Below, piece after piece: positions 1 through 8,095 of a DNA stretch of 60,668 nucleotides (positions are counted from its first letter, which is position 1; each line of letters begins with the position of its first letter). The stretch comes from UBA3537 sp038106885. Its GTDB lineage: Bacteria > Bacteroidota > Bacteroidia > Flavobacteriales > Flavobacteriaceae. The stretch covers positions 1-60,668 of the forward strand of contig JAYNFX010000005.1 of assembly GCA_038106885.1 (NCBI GenBank), in the 5' to 3' direction. The notes below the pieces were generated by a model that was given only the letters and a program-made list of their open reading frames with translations, was not told where the DNA came from and made no database searches. A program made the translations under genes and the position numbers.

Positions 1-189
1 AGTATATACTAGCCATCCATCATCATAAATGTCCAATAGATTTTGTGAGCCATCTTCGTAAGTATTAACCCATACACCATTGTGTGCTTCAAAAAAATTA
101 GTAGGTTCTGGCGAACTATCATTATTATCATCGCTACTACAAGTAAAGACAAGTGGAATAAAAAGTAATAAGTAAAGTAATTTTTTCAT
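1..189 (-). CDS. Putative lipoprotein, 5' part only (truncated by the window edge)
   Basis: The first 63 codons of a minus-strand gene are present; the rest lies outside the window. The start is the ATG at 189. The N-terminus is MKKLLYLLLFIPLVFTCSSD, a lipoprotein signal peptide with a lipobox ending at Cys17, followed by a run of Asp, Asn and Ser typical of exported Bacteroidota lipoproteins. The remainder (around GVWVNTYEDG) resembles the start of lipocalin-like or META-type flavobacterial lipoproteins, but too little is visible to name a family. It lies downstream of mnmE on the same strand, 59 bases away. Confidence 0.75.
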   Translation of the reverse strand, partial: MKKLLYLLLFIPLVFTCSSDDNNDSSPEPTNFFEAHNGVWVNTYEDGSQNLLDIYDDGWLVYT

Positions 190-248
190 ACCTTAAATTT
201 ACATTTTTTTTTTAATTATACTTACACAACTACTTTATTATCAATAAC

Positions 249-1637
249 TTATTTACCAATACAAAAGTTTGAAAAAATATTTCCAAGCAAGTCATCTGTT
301 GAAATTTCACCCGTAATTCTACCAAAATGATGAATAGATTCTCTAATATCAATTGACAGCAAATCACCCGTTAACCCACTTTTAAGACCTTTTTTTACAT
401 TATTAATACTTTGACTAGCCCGCATCAATGCATCATAATGACGTGCATTTGTAATTACAGTATCGTTGTTACTTAGCTTACCTAGTTGTAATAAACTAGA
501 AAGCTTACTTTTTAAATCATTTAATCCATGACCAGTTTTTGCGCTTATACAGACTGAATCAAAATCTTTAAATAAATCAATTATTCCATCATTTTTTATT
601 AATTCAATTTTATTGAAAACAATTATAAAATGTTTTTCTGAATAATTATTTATAATTTTTTTTATTTCAGTTATTAAATTAGTTACATCGTTATTTTTAA
701 GTTTTCCACAATCGAGCATATATAAAATTACTCGGGAATCTTCCATTTTTTTAAATGTCTTTTTAATTCCAATAGACTCAACCAAATTGTCAGTTTTACG
801 AATACCAGCAGTATCTATAAATCTAAATTTAATTCCATCTATGATTAACTCATCTTCAATTGCATCACGAGTGGTTCCAGCAATATCACTAACAATAGCC
901 TTTTCATCATCTAATAAGAGATTTAATAAGGTTGATTTTCCAACATTTGGTTCTCCAACTATTGAGATTGGAACACCTGATTTAATAACATTCCCTGTTG
1001 AGAAAGAGTCAATTAAATATTTTAAAACATCAGAAATTCGATTTAATAAAGATTCAAACTTTTCAAGATCAGCAAAATCAACATCTTCACCAGAAAAATC
1101 TAGTTCGAGTTCTATTAATGAAGCAAAATCTATTAACTCATCGCGTAACTCTTTAATTTTATTACTAAAACCTCCTCGCATTTGCTGAAGAGCGATTTTA
1201 TGAGAAGATTCACTGTCACTAGCAATCAAATCGGCAACAGCCTCTGCCTGACTAAGATCCATTTTCCCGTTTAGAAATGCACGTAAAGTAAATTCACCAG
1301 GGTTTGCAGCTCTACAACCATTTCTAATAAATAATTGTATTATTTCAGATTGTATGTAATGACTTCCGTGACATGAAACTTCAACTACGTTTTCACCAGT
1401 GTAAGATTTTGGATCTTTAAAAATTGATAATAAAACTTCATCCAAAGCTCTATCATCATCGTAAATATGCCCTAAATGTATGGTATGAGTAGGTTGGTCA
1501 AGTAAGGATTTATTGTTCAAAGGCTTAAACAAATTGTTTGATATTGATATGGCGTTATTTCCAGAGACACGAATAACACCAATAGCGCCTACCCCAGAAG
1601 GAGTAGCTAATGCTACTATTGTATCATTATAATTCAT
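249..1637 (-). CDS. mnmE: tRNA modification GTPase MnmE (TrmE)
   Basis: With MnmG, MnmE installs the (carboxymethyl)aminomethyl group on the wobble uridine (U34) of certain tRNAs, using GTP hydrolysis and a formyl-folate cofactor. The 462 residues match the usual family length. An N-terminal folate-binding TrmE domain (about 1-120) precedes a helical domain that carries the inserted G domain: G1 GEPNVGKS at 228-235, DTAG at 275-278 and NKIE at 342-345. The protein ends in the diagnostic FCIGK, whose Cys is required for modification. The start ATG at 1637 gives the canonical N-terminus DTIVALATPSG. A TACTTTTG promoter-like box lies 14 bases upstream. mnmG is not in the window. Confidence 0.97.
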   Translation of the reverse strand: MNYNDTIVALATPSGVGAIGVIRVSGNNAISISNNLFKPLNNKSLLDQPTHTIHLGHIYDDDRALDEVLLSIFKDPKSYTGENVVEVSCHGSHYIQSEIIQLFIRNGCRAANPGEFTLRAFLNGKMDLSQAEAVADLIASDSESSHKIALQQMRGGFSNKIKELRDELIDFASLIELELDFSGEDVDFADLEKFESLLNRISDVLKYLIDSFSTGNVIKSGVPISIVGEPNVGKSTLLNLLLDDEKAIVSDIAGTTRDAIEDELIIDGIKFRFIDTAGIRKTDNLVESIGIKKTFKKMEDSRVILYMLDCGKLKNNDVTNLITEIKKIINNYSEKHFIIVFNKIELIKNDGIIDLFKDFDSVCISAKTGHGLNDLKSKLSSLLQLGKLSNNDTVITNARHYDALMRASQSINNVKKGLKSGLTGDLLSIDIRESIHHFGRITGEISTDDLLGNIFSNFCIGK

Positions 1638-1651
1638 AAAACAATTTTTTA

Positions 1652-1659
1652 CAAAAGTA
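1652..1659 (-). promoter_or_regulatory. Candidate -7 box for mnmE
   Basis: On the minus strand this reads TACTTTTG, a match to the Bacteroidota -7 consensus TAnnTTTG, 14 bases upstream of the mnmE ATG. I see no good -33 TTTG at the expected spacing, so this is a half-promoter call. Confidence 0.35.
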
Positions 1660-1720
1660 TTAATATTAACAATAACAGCAGATTATCAATTTTTATTTAT
1701 TTTTAGCAAAAATTTTCCCA

Positions 1721-2863
1721 ATGATAAAATCTCAAAAACTTAATGCTTTAATTTGCTTAATTATCATCTTAATTTCCTGTAAATCAAACACAACAAAAAA
1801 AAATCTGTATGAAGTTGAATGCAATGCAGATGGAATATATAATGGTGTAAGAGCTTATTTAAAAAGTAGTAATAATAATAAACAAGTAATTGATACTGCT
1901 GTTGTTATGAATGGGGCTTTTAAATTTAAAGGAGAGGTTAGTAGCCCAGAAATGCGGATACTGACAATTGATGGCATAAATGGACAAACAGCTTTGGTTT
2001 TAGAATCTGGCAAAACTAATGTTACTATTTACAAGGACAGTATTTATAAATCTATAATTAAAGGCGGTGAAAACAATTCAATATTCAATAAATATAAAGA
2101 TGGGTACCAAAATTTAGTTGAAAAAGTTACTAGCCTAAGAGAAGAATATATGGCATCAAGAAATAATATTGAAGAAGTAAAACGAATTCAAAAACAGAAT
2201 GTTGAGTTAAGATTAGAACTCAAAAACTATGGGCTTAATTTTTTGACACAACATCCTGATACTGATTTTTCATTAATGCTGCTAGAAAGTATAACTCTAC
2301 AGAAAGAATTTGATGCCAAGTTAGCAAATGAAATTTTAGAGAAAATTCCGAACAAAATTTCTAATAGACAGTATAATATTGAAGTAATGCAAAAAATAAA
2401 TTTCAATATAAATAATGCTCTTAGTAAAGCTGTTATAGAAGTAAATAGTATAGCTCCTGATTTCACTGCTCCAGATCCAGAGGGTAATCAAATTACCTTG
2501 AGTGAAATTTTAGGTAAAGTAACAATTTTAGATTTTTGGGCCTCGTGGTGTAGACCTTGTAGAGTAGAAAACCCAAACTTTGTTAAATTGTATGATAAAT
2601 ATCATGAAAAAGGTCTAAATATTATAAGTGTCTCACTCGATAGAGAAAATCAAAAGAGTAAATGGATAAAAGCAATTGAGAAAGATAATTTGTCATGGTA
2701 TAATGTATCAAATCTAAAGTATTGGCAAGATCCTGTTGCATTAATGTATAATATTACCTCAATACCAGCTACATTTATTTTAGACGATAAAGGAACCATA
2801 ATAGCCACCAGACTTAGAGGAAGTGCTCTCGAGAAAAAAATTGATGAACTTTTTGAAAGATAG
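1721..2863 (+). CDS. TlpA-like thiol-disulfide oxidoreductase lipoprotein (DUF4369 + thioredoxin fold)
   Basis: A periplasm-facing, membrane-anchored thioredoxin-fold protein, probably reducing or exchanging disulfides in exported proteins. The 380-residue product has a lipoprotein signal with Cys20 (IILISC). Next comes a beta-rich domain (about 30-115) like the DUF4369 domain of Bacteroidota TlpA proteins, then a helical linker (about 120-235). The C-terminal AhpC/TSA-Redoxin domain (about 245-380) carries WASWCRPC with Cys277 and Cys280, the CxxC active site, and a cis-Pro loop at SIPATF. It stands alone between mnmE, which is divergent, and the acyltransferase gene. The substrate is unknown. 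Confidence 0.88.
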   Translation: MIKSQKLNALICLIIILISCKSNTTKKNLYEVECNADGIYNGVRAYLKSSNNNKQVIDTAVVMNGAFKFKGEVSSPEMRILTIDGINGQTALVLESGKTNVTIYKDSIYKSIIKGGENNSIFNKYKDGYQNLVEKVTSLREEYMASRNNIEEVKRIQKQNVELRLELKNYGLNFLTQHPDTDFSLMLLESITLQKEFDAKLANEILEKIPNKISNRQYNIEVMQKINFNINNALSKAVIEVNSIAPDFTAPDPEGNQITLSEILGKVTILDFWASWCRPCRVENPNFVKLYDKYHEKGLNIISVSLDRENQKSKWIKAIEKDNLSWYNVSNLKYWQDPVALMYNITSIPATFILDDKGTIIATRLRGSALEKKIDELFER

Positions 2864-2919
2864 TGACATACAAATATTTAATTACATGATTTTTAAAAAA
2901 AAATTGATGTAAAAAAAAC

Positions 2920-2927
2920 TATCTTTG
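2920..2927 (+). promoter_or_regulatory. Candidate -7 box for the acyltransferase gene
   Basis: TATCTTTG matches the Bacteroidota -7 consensus TAnnTTTG and ends 22 bases before the ATG at 2950. The nearest TTG upstream (2904-2906) is only 13 bases away, shorter than the usual spacing, so the -33 element is unclear. Confidence 0.4.
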
Positions 2928-2949
2928 ATGTACTATATTAGTAATCTAT

Positions 2950-3831
2950 ATGCAGCTAATAGCTTTTGTTCTTATCTATCCAGTTCTCTGGATCGTTTCT
3001 CATCTTCCATTTAGATTACTTTATTTTATATCTGATATTTTATATATTTTTTTATTTCACATATTTAGATATCGTAAAAAAACTGTTATCAAGAATTTAA
3101 AATTAGTTTTTCCTGAAAAAACAGAAGCTGAAAGACATAAAATTACTAAAGCTTTTTATCACCATTTATGTGATATGATATTAGAAGCCATAAAATCAAT
3201 GAATATCAATATTAACGATATGAAAGCTCGCTTCAAGTTTACAAATATTGATTTGATAAAAAATTATGAAAAACAAAACAAAAGTATTTCATTAATGTGT
3301 GCTCATTATGGAAGTTGGGAATGGATATTTATATTACAATCATATACTACACACAAAACATATGCTATTTATAAAAGACTAAGTAATAAATATTTTGATA
3401 GGCTTGTTAGAAAAATCCGTGCTAGATACAACTCATATTTAATAACTACTAAAGAAGCCGTTTCGGTATTGGTTGAAAATAAGAAGAAAGGGCTACTTAC
3501 AATAAATGGATTTGTTTCAGATCAAACTCCAAAAAAAAATAAAGCATATCATTGGAAAGAATTTATGGGTATTAAAGTTCCTGTTCATACTGGTGCTGAA
3601 ATGCTTTCAAAAAAACTCGATATGCCAGTAGTTTTCTTTTCTGTAAAAAGGGTGAAAAGAGGCTTTTATGAAACTACATTTGAGACACTATCTGATAGTC
3701 CAAAAAAAATCAATGATTACGAAATCACAGATAAGTTTTTAAAACTTGTAGAAAAACAAATACATGAAGCACCAGAGTTCTACCTATGGACTCATAAGCG
3801 CTGGAAACATAAAAAAACTGATATTTCTTAA
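2950..3831 (+). CDS. Lysophospholipid acyltransferase family protein (LpxL/HtrB-like)
   Basis: Probable inner-membrane acyltransferase adding a secondary acyl chain to lipid A or a related lipid. The 293 residues begin with a membrane anchor (about 1-38). The catalytic HX4E motif appears at His119 to Glu124 (HYGSWE). Further family features are a positively charged central region and the SDQTP segment near 198. The size matches the LpxL/LpxM family (about 290-310). No lpx genes are nearby, so the acceptor cannot be assigned from context. Its last four bases overlap the end of the convergent glmM gene. Confidence 0.85.
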   Translation: MQLIAFVLIYPVLWIVSHLPFRLLYFISDILYIFLFHIFRYRKKTVIKNLKLVFPEKTEAERHKITKAFYHHLCDMILEAIKSMNININDMKARFKFTNIDLIKNYEKQNKSISLMCAHYGSWEWIFILQSYTTHKTYAIYKRLSNKYFDRLVRKIRARYNSYLITTKEAVSVLVENKKKGLLTINGFVSDQTPKKNKAYHWKEFMGIKVPVHTGAEMLSKKLDMPVVFFSVKRVKRGFYETTFETLSDSPKKINDYEITDKFLKLVEKQIHEAPEFYLWTHKRWKHKKTDIS

Positions 3832-5210
3832 GAAATACTTTTAATTTTTTCAATAAATTCTTCAGCTAATTTATCCGCTTCTAACTGTGACTTTGCTTCA
3901 CTGTAAATTCTAATTATTGGTTCAGTATTACTTTTTCTAAGATGTACCCATGAATCAATAAAATCAATCTTAACACCATCAATTAAATTAATTTCATCAT
4001 CATTATGATTATTTTTTATGATGCTTAGAATTGAATCTACATTTGTGTCTTTATTCAAATTAATTTTTTTCTTACTCATGAAATATAAAGGATACGTTTT
4101 CTTAAGTTCACTTACAGAAATTTTCTTTTCGGATAAAAGACTCAGGAATAAGGCAATACCAACAAGAGCATCACGACCATAATGAGATTCAGGTAGAATT
4201 ATACCTCCATTTCCTTCACCCCCAATAACAGCATTGTTTTTCTTCATAGACTCAACTACATTTACCTCACCTACAGCACTAGCAGTATATGACCCACCAT
4301 ATTTATTAGTTACATCCTTTAATGCTCTGGTTGAGCTCATATTACTAACTGTATTTCCCTTATTAATATTTAATACATAATCCGCGCATGCAACTAAAGT
4401 ATATTCTTCACCAAATAAAATACCTTTTTCATCCATGAAAGCTAAACGATCAACGTCAGGATCAACAGCTATACCAAAATCAGCATTTGTTTCTAAAACC
4501 TTTTTTGACAAATCAGTAAGATGTTCTTTAAGAGGTTCAGGATTATGTGGAAAGTTTCCATTTGGATCACAATGTATCTTGATTACATCTACTCCAAGAC
4601 GTTCCAATAGCATTGGAACAACTATACCTCCAGTTGAATTAACACCATCAACAACAACTCTAAAATTTGAATTTCTTATAGATTTTTCATTAACATAGCT
4701 AAGACTAATTACAGAATCTATATGTTTATCAAAATAGGAATTATCTGTAAAAACTTTTCCTAAGCTATCAACGTCAGAGAAATTCATTGAATCATTTGAA
4801 GCAATATCTAAAACTCTTTGGCTATGAGTTGATGATAAAAATTCTCCTTTAGAATCTAATAACTTTAATGCATTCCATTGTTTTGGATTATGACTTGCAG
4901 TTAAGATGATACCTCCATCAGCATTTTCTTTCGGAACAGCAATTTCAACAGTAGGAGTTGTTGACAAATCCAAGTTAACAACATTAATACCCATCGCAAC
5001 AAGAGTGTTTATGACTAAATTTTGAATCATTTCACCAGAAATTCTAGCATCTCTTCCAATAACAACACTATAAGTTGACTTATTACTCTGTTCTTTAATC
5101 CAAAGACCATAAGAAGCAGCAAATTTTACAACATCAATCGGTGTTAAATTATCCCCAACTTTGCCACCAATAGTGCCACGAATTCCAGAAATTGATTTAA
5201 TTAAAGTCAT
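3828..5210 (-). CDS. glmM: Phosphoglucosamine mutase (GlmM-type alpha-D-phosphohexomutase)
   Basis: Interconverts glucosamine-6-phosphate and glucosamine-1-phosphate on the way to UDP-GlcNAc for peptidoglycan and lipopolysaccharide. The active-site phosphoserine is Ser106 in TASHNP, the metal loop is DPDVDR at 250-255, and the sugar-binding loop is GGEGNGG in the C-terminal third. I start it at the ATG at 5210 (460 residues, MTLIKSISGIRGT, the usual Bacteroidota N-terminus). An in-frame ATG at 5228 would add MLKNNF, but a TATATTTG promoter box at 5226-5233 overlaps that codon, which favours 5210. Phosphomannomutase or phosphoglucomutase activity cannot be excluded from sequence alone. Confidence 0.9.
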   Translation of the reverse strand: MTLIKSISGIRGTIGGKVGDNLTPIDVVKFAASYGLWIKEQSNKSTYSVVIGRDARISGEMIQNLVINTLVAMGINVVNLDLSTTPTVEIAVPKENADGGIILTASHNPKQWNALKLLDSKGEFLSSTHSQRVLDIASNDSMNFSDVDSLGKVFTDNSYFDKHIDSVISLSYVNEKSIRNSNFRVVVDGVNSTGGIVVPMLLERLGVDVIKIHCDPNGNFPHNPEPLKEHLTDLSKKVLETNADFGIAVDPDVDRLAFMDEKGILFGEEYTLVACADYVLNINKGNTVSNMSSTRALKDVTNKYGGSYTASAVGEVNVVESMKKNNAVIGGEGNGGIILPESHYGRDALVGIALFLSLLSEKKISVSELKKTYPLYFMSKKKINLNKDTNVDSILSIIKNNHNDDEINLIDGVKIDFIDSWVHLRKSNTEPIIRIYSEAKSQLEADKLAEEFIEKIKSIS

Positions 5211-5225
5211 AAAGTTATTTTTCAG

Positions 5226-5233
5226 CAAATATA
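5226..5233 (-). promoter_or_regulatory. Candidate -7 box for glmM
   Basis: Read on the minus strand the box is TATATTTG, matching TAnnTTTG. It ends 15 bases upstream of the ATG at 5210 and overlaps the alternative ATG at 5228, so it helps decide the start. No clear -33 partner is visible. Confidence 0.42.
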
Positions 5234-5277
5234 ATATATATCAATATTAAAGAAGTATTTCTTTGATGGTAATAAAA

Positions 5278-7383
5278 CTAGCTTATGTAATTCCACATGT
5301 TTTTGTATGTAGACATAGATTTATATGTTTTTAATATTGGTTTATTTTTATCCAATTTTAGGTTGGGGTCTTCATTAAGAACTAATTTAGCAGAGTAACG
5401 AGCATTACTTAAAATATCTTTATCATACATGATATTGGCAATTTTCAATTTAAGTATACCACTTTGTTGTGTTCCCATAATATCACCTGGTCCTCTAAGT
5501 TTTAAATCAACTTCAGAAATTTCGAATCCATCTGATGAATTCACCATTGTATCCATTCTTAATTTACTATCCTTCCCTAGTTTGTGGCTCGTCATTAAAA
5601 CACAATAACTTTGTTCAGCACCACGTCCTACTCTGCCGCGTAACTGATGCAATTGAGATAAACCAAATCTCTCTGCGCTTTCTATAATCATAACAGATGC
5701 GTTGGGAATATTTACTCCGACTTCAATAACAGTTGTAGCTACCATGATTTGAGTCTCTCCTTTTACAAAACGTTGCATTTCAAATTCTTTATCAATAGCT
5801 TTCATCTGACCATGCACTATTGAAATTTGATATTTGGGTTTAGGGAAATCTCTAGAAATACTTTCATAACCATCCATAAGATCCTTAAAATCTAATTTTT
5901 GACTTTCTTTAATTAATGGATACACCACATAAACTTGACGACCCTTTGAAATTTCATTTCTAATAAAACTAATAACTTTTAACCTATTGTTATCAAATCT
6001 GTGAAGAGTTTTTACTGGCTTTCTACCTGGTGGCAATTCATCAATAACAGATATGTCTAAGTCTCCATATAATGTCATGGCAAGAGTCCTAGGAATCGGT
6101 GTTGCTGTCATTACTAGGATATGTGGAGGGTATGTGTTTTTATGCCATAATTTACTTCGTTGAGCTACACCAAATCTATGCTGTTCATCTATTATGGCAA
6201 GCCCCAAATTTTTAAATTCCACTTTATCTTCTAAAACAGCATGAGTTCCAACTAGAATATTTAAATCCCCATTATTTAATGATTCATGTATAATTTTCCT
6301 TTCAGATTTTTTAGTAGATCCCGTTAATAAGGCTATTTTTATATTCAATTTTTTGCATAGAGATTTAAATGCTTTATAGTGCTGTATAGCTAATATTTCA
6401 GTTGGTGCAACAATTGTTGACTGAAACTTATTATCAATAGCAATAAGCATTGACATAAAGGCTACAATTGTTTTTCCTGAACCCACATCACCTTGCAATA
6501 ATCGGTTCATTTGAGCATTACTACCCATATCAAAACGAATTTCCTTGATAACTCGCTTTTGAGATTTTGTTAGTTTAAAAGGCAAATGATTATTATAAAA
6601 ATCATTAAAATAAAATCCAACATTTTTAAAATTATAACCTTTTATCTTTGATTTGCTAACAAGTCTCTTATTAATTAATTGTAATTGAATGAAAAATAAT
6701 TCTTCAAATTTGAGCCTAAATTGAGACCTTTGTAGTAAATTTTGATCTTTTGGAAAATGAATATTTAAAATTGCCTCACTCTTCGAAATCAATTTATATT
6801 GATTTATTAATTCTATTGAAATTGACTCGAAAAAATCATTTCCAGCTTGTATAAATATTTGTTCTATCAACTTACATATAACTCTATTAGAAATACCACG
6901 ATTAGATAGCAACTCTGTTGATGGATAAATAGGCTGAATACTTGATCTTAAGCTCTTGTCAAATTCAGATTTCAATTCCATTTCAGGATGAGACATACTG
7001 AAAACTCCGTTAAAAACACTGACTTTTCCAAAAACTACATATGTTGTTTTCTTTTTTAAATTTTCTTTCATCCATTTATGTCCACGAAACCAAACTAATT
7101 CCATATGACCAGATGAATCCTGAAAATCAGCAATCAACCTTTTACCTCGCTTTTGAACCACTTCACGAAAATCGGTAATTTGGCCAACAAGTTGAATTTC
7201 AGAATTATTTACAACTAATGAGTTTATTGAGTAAAATTGAGTACGATCCACATAACGCCTTGGAAATAAGTATATTAAATCTTGAAAAGTTTTTATTCCA
7301 AGTTCAGATCTTAATATGCTAGCACGAGTCGGCCCAACGCCTTTTAAAAACTCTATTGGCGTCTGTAGAATATCATTAACCAT
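5278..7383 (-). CDS. recG: ATP-dependent DNA helicase RecG
   Basis: RecG reverses stalled replication forks and branch-migrates Holliday junctions and R-loops. The 701 residues show the full family layout: an N-terminal wedge/OB-fold domain (about 1-265, with LKGVGPTRA near the start), helicase domain 1 with Walker A GDVGSGKT (about 299-306) and the DEQH box (IIDEQHRFG), then helicase domain 2 with the arginine finger region QLRGRVGRG. The C-terminal TRG region follows (LRGPGDIMGTQQSG). The start ATG at 7383 lies 3 bases after the stop of the upstream DUF7935-like gene, so the two are probably cotranscribed. Confidence 0.97.
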   Translation of the reverse strand: MVNDILQTPIEFLKGVGPTRASILRSELGIKTFQDLIYLFPRRYVDRTQFYSINSLVVNNSEIQLVGQITDFREVVQKRGKRLIADFQDSSGHMELVWFRGHKWMKENLKKKTTYVVFGKVSVFNGVFSMSHPEMELKSEFDKSLRSSIQPIYPSTELLSNRGISNRVICKLIEQIFIQAGNDFFESISIELINQYKLISKSEAILNIHFPKDQNLLQRSQFRLKFEELFFIQLQLINKRLVSKSKIKGYNFKNVGFYFNDFYNNHLPFKLTKSQKRVIKEIRFDMGSNAQMNRLLQGDVGSGKTIVAFMSMLIAIDNKFQSTIVAPTEILAIQHYKAFKSLCKKLNIKIALLTGSTKKSERKIIHESLNNGDLNILVGTHAVLEDKVEFKNLGLAIIDEQHRFGVAQRSKLWHKNTYPPHILVMTATPIPRTLAMTLYGDLDISVIDELPPGRKPVKTLHRFDNNRLKVISFIRNEISKGRQVYVVYPLIKESQKLDFKDLMDGYESISRDFPKPKYQISIVHGQMKAIDKEFEMQRFVKGETQIMVATTVIEVGVNIPNASVMIIESAERFGLSQLHQLRGRVGRGAEQSYCVLMTSHKLGKDSKLRMDTMVNSSDGFEISEVDLKLRGPGDIMGTQQSGILKLKIANIMYDKDILSNARYSAKLVLNEDPNLKLDKNKPILKTYKSMSTYKNMWNYIS

Positions 7384-7386
7384 ATA

Positions 7387-7905
7387 CTATTTTAATAAAA
7401 TGGAAACTTCTTCGTTCAAAAAATTAAGTGCCATTTCTGCAGTAACTTCATTATTTAGTAAGATATCTAATAGCAATGGTCGAATATCATTTGCTGTACT
7501 AACATCTTTATTCTTAAATGAAACTATAGTTTGAATTGTACTATTTTTTGCGGCAGAAACAATACGCCAACAAGGGTCAGAAACATAAATTTGTTGTGAA
7601 AGATTGTGCTCATATTCTTGCTCAACTGTTTGTATAAGTAAACTTTTATAGTCTTCAACCTCCTGCGAAATTGGAGAAACACGTTTTAAGAGATTTTGAG
7701 GAGAAATTCGTTCCAAAAAAAGAGTTAATCGCTCATATGCCTGTAAACGAATCGGTAAAGATTCTTTTTGAATAGATTCTTTTAAAATGAAATTTCGACG
7801 ATTGTTTTCATTATCAGTATGTTCTCTAAAAAACAAAAAGGCAATTACCCCAGTAACTAGTGCAGGAATACAATAAACCATTAAACCTAAAATTTGCTCT
7901 CCCAT
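7387..7905 (-). CDS. DUF7935-like membrane-anchored protein of unknown function
   Basis: A 172-residue protein with one N-terminal transmembrane helix (about 8-27) and a mostly helical cytoplasmic part rich in charged residues. Segments such as LPIRLQAYERLTLFLERISP fit the small Bacteroidota family DUF7935, which I recall as commonly sitting directly upstream of recG; the family assignment is from memory. The stop is 3 bases from the recG start, pointing to one transcript. No catalytic motif is visible and the function is unknown. Confidence 0.75.
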   Translation of the reverse strand: MGEQILGLMVYCIPALVTGVIAFLFFREHTDNENNRRNFILKESIQKESLPIRLQAYERLTLFLERISPQNLLKRVSPISQEVEDYKSLLIQTVEQEYEHNLSQQIYVSDPCWRIVSAAKNSTIQTIVSFKNKDVSTANDIRPLLLDILLNNEVTAEMALNFLNEEVSILLK

Positions 7906-8095
7906 AAAATAATATTTTATTGATCACTAATTTAACAATTTTAATGCTAATAATTAAATGATTTAAAATCGAACTATAACATTTATTTATTCTTTAAATC
8001 AAAAAAAAAATACAAGAAATTGTTTATAATTATTCGTTAAACTAAGTACAAAAACAAATTACATTATTTAATTTCACAGACTAAAAATTACTTTA

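Noticed and set aside
5211..5228. Upstream ATG for glmM at 5228
   Set aside because: It would overlap the candidate -7 box, and MTLIKSISGIRGT at 5210 is the usual family start.
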